From Flavobacteriales bacterium UBA5081 (lineage in GTDB: Bacteria > Bacteroidota > Bacteroidia > Flavobacteriales_E > Vicingaceae): a stretch of 18,467 nt of DNA. The notes under the pieces were generated by a model, which saw nothing but the letters and a program-made list of their open reading frames with translations, was not told the origin of the DNA and ran no database searches. Where the stretch lies: positions 25,337 to 43,803 of the forward strand of contig DIAJ01000035.1 of assembly GCA_002415785.1 (NCBI GenBank), written 5' to 3'. The translations under genes and the position numbers were made by a program. Position 1 is the first letter of the stretch, and the number at the start of each line of letters is the position of its first letter. Positions 5,744-13,627 of the stretch are shown here, piece by piece.

Positions 5744-7674
5744 TATCGAACTCTCATAATTTCAAGCCTATCATCTAGAGACTTATTTCTCCTTAAACTT
5801 CTTTCCAACTTTCGGGTGTCTAAGTCACGGTAGCTCTTTAATTGATGCTGAGTTTTTTCTATTAAAACAAGTAATTGATGTACATCAGCTAACTGATCGC
5901 TCTGAGCCTTAATGTCATCCAACAATGCCGGAATCATTTCTTTCATCACTATGCTATAAAGTCGTTTTTTAGCTCTTGTAGGCACCTTTTCATAGGTAAA
6001 GGGGTCAAATGTTGTTTCTGTATAAAGGGAGTCCAACATCTTTGAATGTTTTTGGAGAAAGTAGGACTTTTCTACAATTGCATTGGCTAGCGTAAGCTTA
6101 CCGCTCAATTCACCAGCCAATTGCTTTTGCTTGCTCAAATTATTGTGGTTAATTAGTTTTCTATACTCTGCAGGTAACTTATCTTCAATGTGTAGTCGTT
6201 GAATCCCTTTAATATTATTTCCATTAAAATAGTCTTCAGGATAGTCATTATATAGCTCTGTTAAATCATCCAACTGCTGACTTAATTCTGCGCTTACACT
6301 TTCAATTTCTGCACTTAAATTAAGTTGTTTAACACGACGATTTAACTCTTCATTTAATGAATCAGCTATTTGTTTTCTATCTTTTAAATTTTGAACAAAG
6401 TTTCCTAAAAAGGTGGTGTCTTCACAAGTGTAATTGAATATTTTAACTGAGTCTTTAAACTCAACACTATCAACTGACAGTAGCGATTTACCATATTCAA
6501 CTAGCAAGCCGTTTCTATTATAAAATTGTAGCTGATTCTTTTCTATAATGGTCTTCCATGGAGAAATTTGCTCTTGCAGCTCTTCTTGTACTTTAAGCCA
6601 CATTCTAGCCATTCGATATACAGAATCCTCTTTAAAACTTACGTGTGCAATTAAGCTGTCCGTTAATTCATTTAGTTCTTTTCTGTATTCAAATTCAACT
6701 TCCTGCCACTGTTTAACTAGTTCTTCTTCAAGGTTGCTAAGCGGGTAAATACCACGATTAGTTCCAAAAATTAAGCCTTTTTCATTCACCTTTTTGGGGT
6801 CATACTGAAAAATAATTTCAATGATTCGTTTAAGTGGATCATTGTATTTTTCCTGTACTCTTACCCATTTAGAAGTACGTGGATAACCATCACTGAATGT
6901 TAAACTTGTTGGTGCATCGGCAAGCTGAAAATCAGAATTATTCCCGTCACTTTCCTCTAACTTTTCTTTAATTCCATTACTTAAAGGAAACTGCAAAGAT
7001 AATATTGTGTCTTTATCTTTGAAACGAACTATATTTGTTAATATCCCTCGCTTATACTGTCTAATTTCCTTTTCATTTTCGGTTTGAAATGTCCATTCAC
7101 CTTCTAATAAGCCATCTTTTGTGGTTCCTTTTACAGTAATCAAGTCATCTGAGTATATAAGATCACCATCTAAATAAGCATCACTTATTTGAGTCTTTAA
7201 TTCTTCAAGGTTTGCTGTTTTCTTTTGATTGATAAATTTTTCTGAGCTATATACAACTTTTCCATCAGGATACCCCTCTTTGTAATTGAGCTTAAATGTT
7301 TTTCTTATTTCATACAGATCGTAATCAACTGATTCTTCATTAACCGACTTTACAATAATAGAAAAGTCTTGTGCATCGTATTCCCATGACTTCGCCTTAG
7401 CGTTATTTTCATAAAAACCTTTCCAATTTTCGCTGTATAGATTTGAGGAACAGCTACTGTCTTGTTCTAAATAGGTAAAAGAAAAGTCGCCGGTTTTAAT
7501 TTTTTCACTCCCTTTGGACTGGTATTCAAACTTGGCTTTGCCAAGCTGTCCTAAATTATTTAAGTAAGTACTGTCGTAGCTAATGGTATTTTGGGCAGAA
7601 ATAAACTGATAAAACCCAATAAAAGCAATAAAGTAAAAATGCTTTAAATTAGGGAGTAAAGTTCTAAAAAACAT
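5743..7674 (-). CDS. Exported protein of unknown function with MORN-like segment and long charged helical C-terminal half
   Basis: I do not recognise a family for this 643-aa protein. An N-terminal hydrophobic segment ending FYQFISAQ (about 1-28) looks like a signal peptide, so it should enter the periplasm or outer membrane. Residues about 35-220 are beta-rich and include a MORN/YwqK-like stretch (GTTKDGLLEGEWTFQTENEK followed by RQYKRGIL, about 183-211). From about residue 320 the sequence is dominated by Glu/Lys/Leu-rich helices with heptad-like spacing (around NRRVKQLNLSAEIESVSAEL and LADVHQLLVLIEKTQHQLKS), suggesting coiled coils. It ends in a very basic tail (KLERSLRRNKSLDDRLEIMR). It heads the run with the DUF2490 and aminotransferase genes and overlaps the former by one base. 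It is intact and not an obvious fusion. Confidence 0.75.
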   Translation of the reverse strand: MFFRTLLPNLKHFYFIAFIGFYQFISAQNTISYDSTYLNNLGQLGKAKFEYQSKGSEKIKTGDFSFTYLEQDSSCSSNLYSENWKGFYENNAKAKSWEYDAQDFSIIVKSVNEESVDYDLYEIRKTFKLNYKEGYPDGKVVYSSEKFINQKKTANLEELKTQISDAYLDGDLIYSDDLITVKGTTKDGLLEGEWTFQTENEKEIRQYKRGILTNIVRFKDKDTILSLQFPLSNGIKEKLEESDGNNSDFQLADAPTSLTFSDGYPRTSKWVRVQEKYNDPLKRIIEIIFQYDPKKVNEKGLIFGTNRGIYPLSNLEEELVKQWQEVEFEYRKELNELTDSLIAHVSFKEDSVYRMARMWLKVQEELQEQISPWKTIIEKNQLQFYNRNGLLVEYGKSLLSVDSVEFKDSVKIFNYTCEDTTFLGNFVQNLKDRKQIADSLNEELNRRVKQLNLSAEIESVSAELSQQLDDLTELYNDYPEDYFNGNNIKGIQRLHIEDKLPAEYRKLINHNNLSKQKQLAGELSGKLTLANAIVEKSYFLQKHSKMLDSLYTETTFDPFTYEKVPTRAKKRLYSIVMKEMIPALLDDIKAQSDQLADVHQLLVLIEKTQHQLKSYRDLDTRKLERSLRRNKSLDDRLEIMRVR

Positions 7675-7696
7675 AATTAATAGGCATCAAAGGCAA

Positions 7697-7704
7697 CAAA
7701 AATA
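7697..7704 (-). promoter_or_regulatory. Candidate -7 element for the 643-aa gene operon
   Basis: The minus strand reads TATTTTTG (TAnnTTTG), 22 nt before the ATG at 7674. No clear -33 element is seen. Because a strong terminator for the transketolase operon lies upstream (7860-7890), this run needs its own promoter, and this is the best candidate. Confidence 0.4.
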
Positions 7705-7859
7705 AACAAACGACAAAGCGATTATTTGTTTTTTCGATAAATTATGAATTATTTAAACTAAATATTCTGAATTAGAACAAAAACTGATAAAAAACGATAT
7801 TTTGAATCAGTTATAGAATAAGTAGGTAAGTGGAGGAAGTAAAACTTAGAAAATTATAA

Positions 7860-7890
7860 GACCCAACAGGTTTTTAATGCCTGTTAGGTC
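7860..7890 (-). terminator. Rho-independent terminator of the transketolase operon
   Basis: The minus-strand transcript reads GACCUAACAGG, a 9-nt loop, then CCUGUUGGGUC. This is an 11-bp stem with a single G-U pair, starting 8 nt after the stop codon of the transketolase C-terminal subunit and followed by UUAUAAUUUUC. The G-U pair exists only in minus-strand RNA; the plus-strand transcript would have a C-A mismatch instead, supporting this orientation. Confidence 0.75.
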
Positions 7891-7898
7891 TGTTTAAG

Positions 7899-8849
7899 TT
7901 ATTTACTTAGCAATCTCTTTGCTTTAGCAACAATGTCTTTAGAGCTCAGTCCGTATTTTTCAAATAATTCTTCAGGTTTACCACTTTCGCCAAAAGAGTC
8001 ATTTACTGCAATCATTTCCATTGGAGTTGGAAGCTTTCTAGCTAAAAGTTGAGCAACACTGTCACCTAAACCACCGTGCATTTGATGTTCTTCAGCTGTA
8101 AGTACTTTTCCGGTTTTCTGAGCTGATTTTAAGATGGCTTCTTCGTCTAACGGCTTTATGGTGTGAATATTAATTACCTCTACGCTGTAACCTTCGGCTT
8201 CTAACTCCTCAGCAGCTTTAAGGCTTTCCCAAACACAATGTCCTGTGGCGATTAAACTAATGTCATTTCCTTCTTGGAAAGTAAAGGCTTTGCCAATTTC
8301 AAATTTTTGATTTTCGGGAGTAAAGACCGGCCATTTTGGTCGTCCAAAGCGCAAGTAAACAGGTCCTTCATGTTCAGCAATGGCAATGGTAGCTGCTTTT
8401 GTTTGGTTGTAATCACAAGGATTAATTACCATCATTCCCGGTAACATTTTCATTAGTCCAATGTCTTCTAATATTTGATGTGTAGCTCCATCTTCTCCCA
8501 AAGTTAATCCGGCATGAGAAGCACAGATTTTAACATTCTTTCCACTGTAGGCTATGGATTGTCTAATTTGATCGTAAACTCTACCGGTAGAAAAGTTGGC
8601 AAATGTTCCGGTAAATGGAATTTTACCGCCAATGGTCATTCCTGCTGCAACCCCCATCATATTGGCTTCAGCAATACCCGCTTGAAAAAAGCGCTCAGGA
8701 AAAGCATCCTGAAAAGCATTCATTTTTAACGATCCGGTTAAATCTGCACAAAGTGCTACTACATTAGGATTCATCTTTCCTACTTCAAGTAATCCATCTC
8801 CAAAACCTGATCTTGTATCTTTCTTTTCGGTGTATTCGTACTTTGCCAT
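7899..8849 (-). CDS. Transketolase, C-terminal subunit (pyrimidine-binding plus C-terminal domains)
   Basis: At 316 aa this is the C-terminal half of a split transketolase, which moves two-carbon ketol units between sugar phosphates in the non-oxidative pentose phosphate pathway, using thiamine diphosphate. It carries the pyrimidine-binding domain with the catalytic glutamate in AGIAEANMMGVAAG (E61). Next come the conserved SHAGLTLGEDGATHQ segment (about 111-125) and YLRFGRPKWPV, then the C-terminal domain with VEVINIHTIKPLD and TAEEHQMHGGLGDSVA. The partner subunit is encoded at 10284-11126, but a VWA-protein gene lies between them; the VWA stop codon and this ATG are 3 nt apart. The E1 component of pyruvate dehydrogenase and DXS share the fold, but pairing with a GHPGG-type N subunit favours transketolase. 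Confidence 0.9.
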   Translation of the reverse strand: MAKYEYTEKKDTRSGFGDGLLEVGKMNPNVVALCADLTGSLKMNAFQDAFPERFFQAGIAEANMMGVAAGMTIGGKIPFTGTFANFSTGRVYDQIRQSIAYSGKNVKICASHAGLTLGEDGATHQILEDIGLMKMLPGMMVINPCDYNQTKAATIAIAEHEGPVYLRFGRPKWPVFTPENQKFEIGKAFTFQEGNDISLIATGHCVWESLKAAEELEAEGYSVEVINIHTIKPLDEEAILKSAQKTGKVLTAEEHQMHGGLGDSVAQLLARKLPTPMEMIAVNDSFGESGKPEELFEKYGLSSKDIVAKAKRLLSK

Positions 8850-8852
8850 GAA

Positions 8853-10232
8853 TTAAAAATTTATTTGTGTGCTTTGTCCTGATTGTATTGTAAATGACTG
8901 TTCTTTAGTGTATACAGTAAGTTTTGCGTTCAAAGATCTAAATACAGCATGATAACTTCCAGGTTGCAAAACGATACTAATTCTACTGCTTGTTTGTGGA
9001 ATGTTACAAACCCAAACCAATTGATCGCCGTCTTGCTTGAAAATGCTACCAAAGCCACTTGAACCGGTATTAATTGTAGCAATTCCTGCCTGTGGTATTT
9101 CAACTGTTGTAGTATGACTTTGAGCAATATTTACATCATTAATATTGGTTCGGGGAAGCGTTAGAATTTCTAAATCGTATTTCCCAACAATATATTTTTG
9201 AGTTTGATCAAAATCCTGAACGACTAAGATTTCTTCATCTCCGGCTTTGCGGACAATGGCTTTTAAGTCTTCGTATTCATTAAAACCATTCATTTTTAGC
9301 GCTAAGCCACCTTGAGGTGCATCTAATGCAATAATGTTGTGCTTTCCGGGAGTAAGTTTTATGTCTTTCTTTTCAACAGGAGGTATAGTGTGTACTGTTA
9401 AGTCATAAGTTCCTAAAGGGTCAATCGGAATGGTATCAGGATTTCCTCTGCTGTCGATAGTATGTACAAAGTTATAGCGAATTTGACCGCTAAAAGAGTC
9501 ATAAAAGCTCATGGGAACATTGGTTTCCGTTGGCTTATTTAGTTTATCCAATAAATTAACTTGTGCTGTGGTGTTGTTTAGTGCTTGTGAAATCACTACA
9601 TCTAACACTTCCTTGAAAGTAGCCTCATCTCTAGCATCGTAAAAAGTTCCCACACAGTCGAAAGCATCCATTACTTCTGGTTCTAATCCCAAACCAATTA
9701 CAAATGGCTTTAGAATTACGCCGCGCTTTTGAAGCGCAAGAGAAACGGCGCAAGGATCACCATCACATTCCTCAATGCCGTCGGTTATTAAAATAATTAC
9801 ATTCCTACAGTTCGTACAAGGCGTAAAATCGTTTGCAGCTTGCTCTAGTGCATAAGCAATTAGAGTAGTTCCTTTAGGACGTAAACTGCTGAGCTTATCT
9901 GTTATTTTCTTGTGATTTTTAGGACCAAATGGAACTTCAAGTTTAGTGTCTTTACAGTTTCTACCATCTGAAGTTACGCTGTTTTGATGGCCGTAAACAC
10001 GTAGCGCTAATTCAACTCCATCGGCACTTTTTAAGCTGTCAACCATATTGCGAAGTAGGCGAGTGGCCACTTGCATCTTTTGACCTTTGTCCCAACGAGC
10101 GTACATACTTTGAGAAGCATCAAAAACAAAAAGTATTCTTGTTTTTTGTCCAATTTCTTGGCTTTGAGCTTGCTTTGGGAATAAGAAAATTGAGCTGATT
10201 AAAAAGGAAAATATAAAAACGACTTTTTTCAT
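8853..10232 (-). CDS. Exported von Willebrand factor A (VWA) domain protein between the two transketolase subunit genes
   Basis: A 459-aa protein from the ATG at 10232. An upstream ATG at 10277 would add 15 residues before a perfect signal-peptide start (MKKVVFIFSFLISSIFLF), so I prefer the shorter form. The signal peptide ends near QAQSQ. A VWA domain follows (about 31-220) with a complete MIDAS site: DASQS (D38, S40, S42), a Thr in KGTTLIAYALEQ (about 122), and Asp in LITDGIEECDGD (D151). Several cysteines (93, 139, 142, 156, 161, 193) could form disulfides. The C-terminal half has repeated beta segments (YDLTVHTIPP, GKYDLEILTLPR, LQPGSYHAVFRSL). It should bind a protein ligand or metal outside the cytoplasm. 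Its position inside a cytoplasmic enzyme operon is odd, with no obvious functional link. Confidence 0.85.
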   Translation of the reverse strand: MKKVVFIFSFLISSIFLFPKQAQSQEIGQKTRILFVFDASQSMYARWDKGQKMQVATRLLRNMVDSLKSADGVELALRVYGHQNSVTSDGRNCKDTKLEVPFGPKNHKKITDKLSSLRPKGTTLIAYALEQAANDFTPCTNCRNVIILITDGIEECDGDPCAVSLALQKRGVILKPFVIGLGLEPEVMDAFDCVGTFYDARDEATFKEVLDVVISQALNNTTAQVNLLDKLNKPTETNVPMSFYDSFSGQIRYNFVHTIDSRGNPDTIPIDPLGTYDLTVHTIPPVEKKDIKLTPGKHNIIALDAPQGGLALKMNGFNEYEDLKAIVRKAGDEEILVVQDFDQTQKYIVGKYDLEILTLPRTNINDVNIAQSHTTTVEIPQAGIATINTGSSGFGSIFKQDGDQLVWVCNIPQTSSRISIVLQPGSYHAVFRSLNAKLTVYTKEQSFTIQSGQSTQINF

Positions 10233-10283
10233 CTTGAAAAGTAAATGAGTTTGGTCGTTATGGAAATCAATAAACATGCCCTT

Positions 10284-11126
10284 TTAGTAATCTCCTAAAG
10301 TTTCTTCTAATTGATTAAGAGCAGCTTCTTTTTGTTCATCGTTAGGTGCTACTCCATGCCAAGCGTGCGTTCCCATCATATAGTCAACACCTTGACCCAT
10401 TTCTGTCTTCATTAAAATAACAATGGGCTGTCCTTTGCCGCAAAGTGATTTTGCCTCTTTTAAAGTGTTGATGAGCTCTTCCATCTTGTTGCCGTTGGTG
10501 GTTAATACTTTCCAACCAAAAGCTTCAAATTTAGCACTTAAGTCACCTAATGAAAGTACATCCTCTACATCACCATCAATTTGACGATTGTTCCAGTCAA
10601 CCGTAGAAATTAGGTTGTCAATTTTTTTGTGAGCGGCAAACATGGCTGCTTCCCAAATTTGTCCTTCTTGCAATTCACCGTCGCCGTGTAAACTGTATAC
10701 TATTTTAGCGTCATTGTTCGTTTTTTTAGTTAAGGCAGCACCGGCAGCAACCGATAAACCTTGTCCCAATGAACCACTTGCTACTCTAACCCCCGGTAAA
10801 TTCTCATGAGTAGTAGGATGACCTTGTAAACGGGAATCAATTTTTCTAAAGGTGCTTAATTCCTCTGTAGGGAAGTAGCCGCTTCTTGCTAAAACACTAT
10901 ACCAAACCGGCGAAATATGACCATTGGAAAGGAAAAACAAATCTTCATCTTTTCCATCCATTGAGAAATTCGTCTTGTGATCTAAAATCTCAAAATAAAG
11001 GGCCGTAAAGTAGTCGGCGCAACCTAGAGAGCCGCCGGGATGTCCCGAAGCTGCTCCATGCACCATTCTAACAATGTCTCTTCTTACTTGACTGGCAATG
11101 TCTTCAAGTTCTTTAATGCTTGGCAT
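10284..11126 (-). CDS. Transketolase, N-terminal (thiamine diphosphate-binding) subunit
   Basis: At 280 aa this is the N-terminal half of a split transketolase. It has the family signature VRRDIVRMVHGAASGHPGGS (about 14-33), and FLSNGHISPVWYSVLARSGY. The diphosphate/Mg-binding motif is HGDGELQEGQIWEA (147-160), closing with STVDWNNRQIDG, where the second Asn region completes the GDG-N motif. It ends after MGTHAWHGVAPND. The reading frame stays open 12 codons further upstream, to an ATG at 11162. I chose the ATG at 11126 because a TAnnTTTG promoter element lies inside that extension and the protein then starts like its relatives. It is the first gene of the operon with the VWA protein and the C-terminal subunit. 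Confidence 0.9.
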   Translation of the reverse strand: MPSIKELEDIASQVRRDIVRMVHGAASGHPGGSLGCADYFTALYFEILDHKTNFSMDGKDEDLFFLSNGHISPVWYSVLARSGYFPTEELSTFRKIDSRLQGHPTTHENLPGVRVASGSLGQGLSVAAGAALTKKTNNDAKIVYSLHGDGELQEGQIWEAAMFAAHKKIDNLISTVDWNNRQIDGDVEDVLSLGDLSAKFEAFGWKVLTTNGNKMEELINTLKEAKSLCGKGQPIVILMKTEMGQGVDYMMGTHAWHGVAPNDEQKEAALNQLEETLGDY

Positions 11127-11148
11127 GCGTTCTTTCTTTAATAAGCCA

Positions 11149-11156
11149 CAAAAGTA
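11149..11156 (-). promoter_or_regulatory. Candidate -7 promoter element of the transketolase operon
   Basis: The minus strand reads TACTTTTG (TAnnTTTG), 22 nt before the ATG at 11126. Its position within the alternative N-terminal extension (start 11162) argues that the extension is not translated. No good -33 element is seen. Confidence 0.5.
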
Positions 11157-11162
11157 AGTCAA

Positions 11163-11571
11163 TTTAGGTGGAAAAGGGAGGGATGTTGATAAAAACGAAC
11201 AATTGTTCAGAAATGGGGTTTTGAATTAGGTTGTGTATAAATTGACACCTTGCTACTCATTGAATTAAATTTTAATATTATAACATGTTGAATGAAGCAT
11301 CACATTCGCTTAGAAAACAAGCTTCAACGTATGTTGAGAAAGTTCAATAATATTACTGCATACTTTGACAATCGTTTAAGAATGAACCCGTCAAAGGATA
11401 CCGTCTCTTAACTTATTGATATACGATTTAATAACATTGGCTCTGCAGCTAGGACTTTGAAATGAAAGCGGTGAAATGTAATCTTTGTCGATTTATTGCG
11501 ATAAAATCATTTCCTCAGAGTGGAATTAAGGTTTATTGCTTTTCCATTTTTAAATGTGTTTTGGATATCTG
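11163..11571. other. Gene-free stretch between the T9SS protein gene and the transketolase operon
   Basis: Apart from the possible transposase remnant (11292-11411), I see no credible gene, RNA or strong terminator here. The region is AT-rich with several short frames closed by stops on both strands. Confidence 0.5.
11292..11411 (+). pseudogene. Possible remnant of a transposase C-terminal region
   Basis: Read on the plus strand from the ATG at 11292, a 39-codon frame contains KFNNITAYFDNRL (about residues 17-29). This resembles the '...YFDNR(S/L)TNASAESFNAK' segment near the C-terminus of DDE transposases common in Bacteroidota (ISL3/ISAon1-like). The following residues, RMNPSKDTVS, keep only a faint echo, and the frame stops at 11411. 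No terminal inverted repeats or remainder of the transposase could be found. The match is short and judged by memory, so this is a tentative call. Confidence 0.35.
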
Positions 11572-12264
11572 CTAACTGACTAATAGTTTAAATTGCTTTG
11601 GTCTCCTGTTATCCGATTCAATTCGTATAAAATATATACCCGAAGATTTAAATATACTTCGATTAAGTATATGTTTTTTAGCGCTTAGACTCCCTGACCT
11701 ATAAACCACTTTTCCAACATTATCATAAATTATCACCTTGTAACTAGACCCCATTTCATCGGAAAGCTCGATTGTAGAACTGCTCATTATTGGATTTGGA
11801 AATAGTCTAGCTTCAATTTCCGGATCTTTAACCTCCTTAATGGAAACTGAACTGGGGTTAATAATGAATGTTATGGGCACATTACAAAAACCTGAGGCAA
11901 CATCTATGAAAGCATTTATTACAGTATTTGGTGGAATTGACGACTGCAAATATTCAATATCTACCGGAATAGGGAATGGATATGGATAAGGGCTAAACAA
12001 GCCTCCGGTGACCGTACCACCACTTAATCTAATCAGTGAAGAATCATTATAGGCGATCCCAAGGGGCAAGTAGCTCAAGTCAGTGTATCCCATCCATTGA
12101 AATCCGGGTGAAATTGTTGTGTCTGTTGTTTGATCAATATACATGGTGTCAGATGTTAAGTAAACAGAATCTTTTACTTCATTGCATGTTAAATTCTTTA
12201 AAGTCATTTGACTAAATGAATAGCTACTGATAAATAATAGTAAACAGGAAATAGATAGTCTCAT
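11572..12264 (-). CDS. Secreted protein with T9SS type A sorting domain, otherwise unknown
   Basis: A 230-aa protein with a signal peptide (about 1-18, MRLSISCLLLFISSYSFS) for Sec export. A C-terminal domain (about 148-230) has the hallmarks of a T9SS type A sorting signal: ARLFPNPIMSSSTIELSD, then VIIYDNVGKVVYRSG and SSGIYFIRIES, ending in FKLLVS. It should therefore cross the outer membrane by the type IX system and be released or anchored at the surface. The region between (about 19-140) is Ser/Thr/Pro-rich beta sequence with no domain I recognise, including YPYPFPIPVDIEYLQSSIPP. It is probably transcribed separately from the LamG-protein gene 131 nt upstream on the same strand. Confidence 0.8.
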   Translation of the reverse strand: MRLSISCLLLFISSYSFSQMTLKNLTCNEVKDSVYLTSDTMYIDQTTDTTISPGFQWMGYTDLSYLPLGIAYNDSSLIRLSGGTVTGGLFSPYPYPFPIPVDIEYLQSSIPPNTVINAFIDVASGFCNVPITFIINPSSVSIKEVKDPEIEARLFPNPIMSSSTIELSDEMGSSYKVIIYDNVGKVVYRSGSLSAKKHILNRSIFKSSGIYFIRIESDNRRPKQFKLLVS

Positions 12265-12310
12265 TTTATTTTAGTTGTGTTATTAAATTAAAAGGGTTAG
12301 AAGTCCTCAC

Positions 12311-12331
12311 GTCTCTTTGTTAAACAAGAGG
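12311..12331 (-). terminator. Weak hairpin between the two T9SS protein genes
   Basis: CTCTTTGTT and AACAAGAG pair as a roughly 8-bp stem with one bulged base, about 65 nt beyond the stop codon of the LamG-protein gene. There is no immediate U-run, so it is only a possible terminator or processing structure. Confidence 0.25.
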
Positions 12332-12395
12332 TATATGAATAAAATATGCTTTGTAAATGTGATTAGAGTTTAAAACCAATATTTTTCATGAAACT

Positions 12396-13367
12396 TTACT
12401 TCAAAATAAATTTTCTCATAATTCCACTTTCTACAAAGTTCGCAAAATAAACACCTGGCTTCAAATCGCTCAGATCTAAACCGCTTTCCAATTTTGTAGA
12501 TAGTGTTTGCTCAATAAGTTTTCCACGCACATTATAAATTTTAACTTCTTCCACCTCTAAAACATCTGATTCCAGGAAAATTTTTCCGTCAGAGGGATTA
12601 GGGTAGAGTGCGTAACTTCCCTTTTCCTCTAGGTTTTCTTCAACTGAAACCACTGTTCGGTTGTAGAGCGTTTGTACTTCTTGTGGAGTGAGGATGCGGT
12701 CATAGATTCGAAAATCATCAATTGAACCGGAGAATTTATTGTTATAAACCCCTGAAACTTTCGTAAAGTGCATCAAGTTGACATTGGTGCCAATCGTATT
12801 CCAACTTTTAGAGGAAGTACCAATCAATTGACCGTTGTGGTAGAGTTTTACTGTGTCGCCATCATAGGTGCCAACTAAGTGAGACCACTGACTAATCGTT
12901 AGATTGTTACTTACTGAAAAATCATCCAAATAACTGATAAAATAGATTTCATGCCTGCCTATTGCCAGTCCCATACCATTACCATTAGTTTGGGCGCCTT
13001 GAAAAAAGAGAAACCTCAAATTACTTAATCCCCTTTGGGGTAATAAATTAATGTTGTACCAAATGCTGAACGAACGATCTGACGTTCCACTAGGCCAATT
13101 GCTACTGTTTAGTGTTCGATATGCAGGAGAATTCGCATAAAGCGCTCCATTGGAATTATTAAATCGGTCTGTAGAAGTCGATAAATTGGTGAATGAATTA
13201 GTCGTCTGCCAATGGTTACTCCCAATACTGTCTTGAAAGGACAAACTATCGAAAGTATAGTAACTCACCATACCTGTGTCAATACTGAGGTTGGAAGATT
13301 GCTGTGCAAAACACACATTGAACAATAAAAAAATGAAAAGCGAAAAATTGATTGTTGTTTTATGCAT
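12396..13367 (-). CDS. Secreted LamG/concanavalin A-like domain protein with T9SS sorting domain
   Basis: A 323-aa protein from the ATG at 13367. The frame is open to an ATG at 13397, but the shorter start gives a proper signal peptide (MHKTTINFSLFIFLLFNVCFA). Residues about 28-240 form a LamG-like jelly roll: VSYYTFDSLSFQDSIG at the start, then SDRSFSIWYNINLL, SQWSHLVGTYDGDTVKLYHN and GSIDDFRIYDRILTPQEVQT, the classic end of such domains. These usually bind carbohydrate or protein. The C-terminal T9SS signal (about 250-323) includes YALYPNPSDGKIFLESD, VKIYNVRGKLIE and LKPGVYFANF. It belongs with the other surface/secreted cargo proteins nearby; the ligand is unknown. Confidence 0.85.
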   Translation of the reverse strand: MHKTTINFSLFIFLLFNVCFAQQSSNLSIDTGMVSYYTFDSLSFQDSIGSNHWQTTNSFTNLSTSTDRFNNSNGALYANSPAYRTLNSSNWPSGTSDRSFSIWYNINLLPQRGLSNLRFLFFQGAQTNGNGMGLAIGRHEIYFISYLDDFSVSNNLTISQWSHLVGTYDGDTVKLYHNGQLIGTSSKSWNTIGTNVNLMHFTKVSGVYNNKFSGSIDDFRIYDRILTPQEVQTLYNRTVVSVEENLEEKGSYALYPNPSDGKIFLESDVLEVEEVKIYNVRGKLIEQTLSTKLESGLDLSDLKPGVYFANFVESGIMRKFILK

Positions 13368-13481
13368 CCGTTGAATTTTTATTGGTTTGTCAGGCAAATG
13401 TGAGCGTAGTAAATGGTTTGCAGGTAATCAGGTGTAGACAAAAACGCGACATTTAATTTATGAAGCTAGAAACAGGAGTCA

Positions 13482-13513
13482 AGATAATTTTTTTGTGAAT
13501 CAAAAAACTATCT
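13482..13513. repeat. Imperfect inverted repeat in the divergent intergenic region
   Basis: AGATAATTTTTTTG and CAAAAAACTATCT pair over about 13 positions with one mismatch and one extra T, around a TGAAT loop. It lies between the divergently transcribed LamG-protein and helicase genes, so a terminator role is not expected unless it insulates them. Confidence 0.35.
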
Positions 13514-13586
13514 GAGTACTAACTTATAACTTATAATGTCAGAGCGCTTCATTAGAAAAAAGCAACAAAAAGGAACATAGAATACT

Positions 13587-13594
13587 TAACTTTG
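13587..13594 (+). promoter_or_regulatory. Candidate -7 promoter element of the DEAD-box helicase gene
   Basis: TAACTTTG matches TAnnTTTG and sits 33 nt before the ATG at 13628. It overlaps the alternative upstream ATG (13592), supporting the downstream start. Confidence 0.5.
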
Positions 13595-13627
13595 CCCTTT
13601 CTAAAACTTTCCTTTTATACATCCTTT

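Noticed and set aside
5743..7674. YwqK-type toxin-antitoxin component call for the 643-aa protein
   Set aside because: Only a short MORN-like stretch supports it; the protein has a signal peptide and a long helical half not found in that annotation group.
8930..9127. 65-aa minus-strand frame overlapping the VWA gene
   Set aside because: It lies in another frame inside a gene with clear domain structure, and has no recognisable motif or start context.
7899..11126. Reading the split thiamine-diphosphate enzyme as pyruvate/2-oxo acid dehydrogenase E1 or DXS
   Set aside because: GHPGGS at the N-subunit start, HGDGELQEGQIWEA and the SHAGLTLGEDG segment fit transketolase; no E2/E3 or isoprenoid genes are nearby.
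11292..11411. Annotating the 39-codon frame as a functional small gene
   Set aside because: Its only recognisable part is a short transposase-like segment, it has no promoter, and it is far below any transposase length.
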